DNA of 43,599 nucleotides from Chloroflexota bacterium. Its GTDB lineage: Bacteria; Chloroflexota; Limnocylindria; Limnocylindrales; CSP1-4. The notes under the pieces were generated by a model. That model had not been told where the DNA came from, searched no databases, and worked only from the letters and a program-made list of their open reading frames with translations. Made by a program: the position numbers and the translations under genes. Positions 41,971 to 43,599 of the stretch are shown here, piece by piece. How positions within the stretch are numbered: the first letter of the stretch is position 1; each line of letters opens with the position of its first letter. The stretch covers positions 1 through 43,599 of the forward strand of contig PMXQ01000019.1 of NCBI GenBank assembly GCA_003171065.1. The letters run 5' to 3'.

Positions 41971-43242
41971 ATGCGCAGCATCGGACTCGATCTGGGCCGC
42001 CACAAGGGTGAGGCGGCGGCGGTCGATGGCCACGGACGGGCGGTCAGCCTCGGATCGGTGGAGGTCAGCCCCGCCGGTCTGGCCGATCTGATCGGCCGAC
42101 TCCGACCCGACGACCGGGTGGTGATCGAAGCCAGCACCAACACCTGGTCGATCGCGGAGCTGCTGACACCTCATGTAGCCCAAGTCGTGGTCTCCAATCC
42201 GCTGCGCACACGGGCGATAGCGGAAGCCAAGGTCAAGACCGACCGGATCGACGCTGCGGCCCTGGCCGAGCTGCTCGCCGCGGACTACATTCCGGCGGTG
42301 TGGCAGCCCGATCCCGATACCCTGGCTCGACGCCGGCTGGTCAGCCTGCGGGCAAGCCTGGTCCGAGGCCGCACCGGCGAGCGCAACCGGGTAGCGGCCA
42401 TCATGGGCCGCCGCCTGGCCACCTGCCCGGTGTCGGATCCCTTCGGAGTCGCCGGACGAGCCTGGCTCGAGGAGCTCGAGCTGCCTGCCGACGAGCGCCT
42501 GGCCCTCGATCTGCACCTGCGCCTCCACGACGCGATCGCGGCCGAGATCGCACTGACCGAGACCGCCATCGCCCGCTCGGTTCGCGACAGCGCCTATGTG
42601 CGCCACATGCTGAGCGTGCCGGGCATCGGTCTGACCACCGCCGCGGCCCTCGATGCCCTGATCGGCGACATCGCCCGCTTCGCTCGACCCAACAAGCTCG
42701 TGGGCTATCTCGGGCTGGATCCAGCCGTCCGCCAAAGCGGGGCCCGCAGCTACACCGGCCACATCAGCCGGGCAGGTCAAGCCCACGCTCGGGCCCTCTT
42801 GATCGAGGCCGCCCATGCCGCGGTCCGGACTCCAGGTCCTCTGGCGGGCTTCTATCTGCGGATCCGCCGGCGTCGCGGAGCGGGTGTGGCGATCGTGGCC
42901 GTGGCCCGCAAGCTCGCCGTGCTTGTCTGGCACCTGCTCACCAAGGACCTCGACTACGCCTGGAGCCCGCCCTCTGCCAGCGCGGCCAAGATCCGCCGTC
43001 TGGAGCTTCTCGGAGGCGACCGGAAGCGCCTCTCTCGCGCCGGGATCGTGATGGGCGAACCAGAAGCGGCCAGGGCTGCTCGCAAGGCCGGGCGAGCGCG
43101 GGAACGGGCCATGCTCACCGGTGCCCAGACCGCCTACGAGCGGTTCGTCGCGAGCCGGAGCGCCAGAGCGGATGCGGCCGCCGCCAGCGGGGAGCGACTC
43201 GATGGTCCGGCAGGGCCGGAACCGGCTGCGCCGCGGAGCTGA
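41971..43242 (+). CDS. IS110-family transposase (DEDD recombinase)
   Basis: 423 residues from ATG 41971, with AGAGGAGG eight bases upstream. The RuvC-like N-terminal domain has Asp7 (IGLDLGRHKG), Glu53 (VVIEAS), and Asp91/Asp94 (KTDRIDAAALAELL), the DEDD set. The C-terminal Transposase_20 domain has MLSVPGIGLTTAAALDALIG, LVGYLGLDPAVRQSG, and HISRAGQAHARALLIEAAHA with the conserved Ser region. A Lys/Arg/Ala-rich tail of about 60 residues follows. No frameshift, so it could be active. Two internal helical stretches separate the domains. Expression as inserted would rely on read-through, since the junction promoter forms only after circularisation. Confidence 0.95.
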   Translation: MRSIGLDLGRHKGEAAAVDGHGRAVSLGSVEVSPAGLADLIGRLRPDDRVVIEASTNTWSIAELLTPHVAQVVVSNPLRTRAIAEAKVKTDRIDAAALAELLAADYIPAVWQPDPDTLARRRLVSLRASLVRGRTGERNRVAAIMGRRLATCPVSDPFGVAGRAWLEELELPADERLALDLHLRLHDAIAAEIALTETAIARSVRDSAYVRHMLSVPGIGLTTAAALDALIGDIARFARPNKLVGYLGLDPAVRQSGARSYTGHISRAGQAHARALLIEAAHAAVRTPGPLAGFYLRIRRRRGAGVAIVAVARKLAVLVWHLLTKDLDYAWSPPSASAAKIRRLELLGGDRKRLSRAGIVMGEPEAARAARKAGRARERAMLTGAQTAYERFVASRSARADAAAASGERLDGPAGPEPAAPRS

Positions 43243-43329
43243 TCCCCATGCTCCGCCGTTTGCCACGGGGTCCGACCGCATCCAGGTCCTGAGTCTAGCC
43301 ACCCGACCGACCGGCGCAAGCCTGGCGAG

Positions 43330-43335
43330 TTGACA
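43330..43335 (+). promoter_or_regulatory. Outward -35 box at the IS110 right end (half of a junction promoter)
   Basis: TTGACA points out of the element, 12 nt before the CGTA edge is complete. In the integrated form it faces RHS sequence GGTGTAGG and has no -10. In a circle it would be followed, after 17 nt, by TATGAA from the left end (41733-41738), giving a near-consensus promoter for the RNA and transposase. Confidence 0.65.
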
Positions 43336-43343
43336 TTTTCATC

Positions 43344-43599
43344 CGTAGGTGTAGGTGGTCGGCTTCAGGCTGCCCGAGTCCGGACCACAGGGCTGGCTCG
43401 AACGCAGGTTGCCCAGGGCATCGTAGCCAAAGGCGGAGGAGCCGGAGCCGCCGGCGGCCGGACCCTTCCAGATGAGCTCGTCGGTGGCGTCATAGGCGTA
43501 GTAGAAGGTCACTCCGGCCTCACTCACCGCGGTGCGGTTGCCGTCGGCATCGTAGGTGTAGGTGCGGGCCTCGGGGATCGAGCCATCAAAGGAGCTGGC
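43344..43599 (-). pseudogene. RHS protein, 5' side of the split gene (continues beyond window)
   Basis: Open on the minus strand from the window edge: YD repeats SIPEARTYTYDADGNRTAVS, FYYAYDATDELIWKG and FGYDALGNLRSS, ending KPTTYTY at the element edge. Codons resume on the far side as DPADRL. The full gene would extend well past base 43599. With the insertion, a polypeptide from this side would end at the stop TGA a few bases inside the element, removing the whole C-terminal toxin part. Confidence 0.85.

Larger units (their letters stand above)
41724..43343 (+). mobile_element. IS110-family insertion element, intact, about 1.62 kb
   Basis: Boundaries come from restoring the RHS reading frame: GATCGTA at 41721-41727 joined to GGTGTAGG at 43348 recreates the continuous codons Thr-Tyr-Asp-Pro. 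CGTA is present at both edges (41724-41727 and 43344-43347), so the exact end is ambiguous by 4 nt and there is no other target duplication. No terminal inverted repeats, as usual for the family. Contents: a 243-nt 5' non-coding part, the transposase, and about 100 nt of 3' non-coding sequence. Transcribed opposite to the RHS gene. Confidence 0.88.

Noticed and set aside
41743-43302. Long minus-strand frame joining RHS to sequence inside the IS110 element
   Set aside because: The first 520 or so codons are antisense to the transposase and have no RHS motifs; only the part after the element edge is RHS.
1-43599. CRISPR arrays, tRNA and rRNA genes
   Set aside because: No regularly spaced repeats of 25-40 bp and no cloverleaf or rRNA signature were noticed on either strand; a tRNA or covariance scan would settle this.

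Overview
The window is GC-rich DNA from a free-living bacterium. Good Shine-Dalgarno sites, frequent GTG/TTG starts, 4-nt ATGA/GTGA gene overlaps and a Ser/Thr/Pro/Ala-rich lipoprotein binding protein suggest a Chloroflexota-type (possibly actinobacterial) genome. That placement is inference; no rRNA or tRNA gene was seen.

Left block (1-12.2 kb). A minus-strand operon runs PHP-like protein (7014) > bifunctional class II aldolase/SDR > zinc reductase with a duplicated nucleotide-binding domain > second zinc dehydrogenase > DeoR regulator > start of another class II aldolase-like gene cut by the window edge. Diverging from it are a fused E1 alpha-beta 2-oxoacid dehydrogenase and its E2, then a gene of unknown function.

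Middle block (12.2-21.1 kb). A minus-strand L-fucose-type operon: ribose-type ABC transporter (ATPase, permease, lipoprotein), LacI regulator, FucU mutarotase, FucI isomerase and a rhamnulokinase-like kinase. With the aldolase/SDR this makes a plausible 6-deoxysugar route: uptake, isomerisation, phosphorylation, cleavage to DHAP and lactaldehyde, oxidation to lactate. E1/E2 could act on the pyruvate formed. Intercistronic hairpins and palindromic operator candidates accompany the operon.

Second dehydrogenase locus (21.6-30.6 kb). A DeoR regulator, a reductase paralogous to the one in the left block, and a mannitol-dehydrogenase-family protein fused to a PHP-like domain. DeoR + reductase + PHP-like thus occurs twice on either side of the fucose operon, which I consider the best candidate for an undescribed pathway. 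A broken AbrB-type antitoxin, and a minus-strand set of FGGY kinase, shortened transaldolase, a small coupled ORF and a methyltransferase follow.

Right block (30.7-43.6 kb) is accessory. It starts with three decayed genes (ABC ATPase, flavodoxin, phage terminase), then a membrane-anchored parvulin-like protein and a Fic protein. It continues with an orphan RHS/HINT module ending in a truncated barnase-like toxin, a kelch-repeat exported protein, and a larger RHS gene that runs out of the window. That RHS gene is split by an intact IS110-family element. The pre-insertion target can be reconstructed, the element's 5' non-coding region has features expected of a bridge RNA, and joining its ends would create a TTGACA-17-TATGAA promoter.
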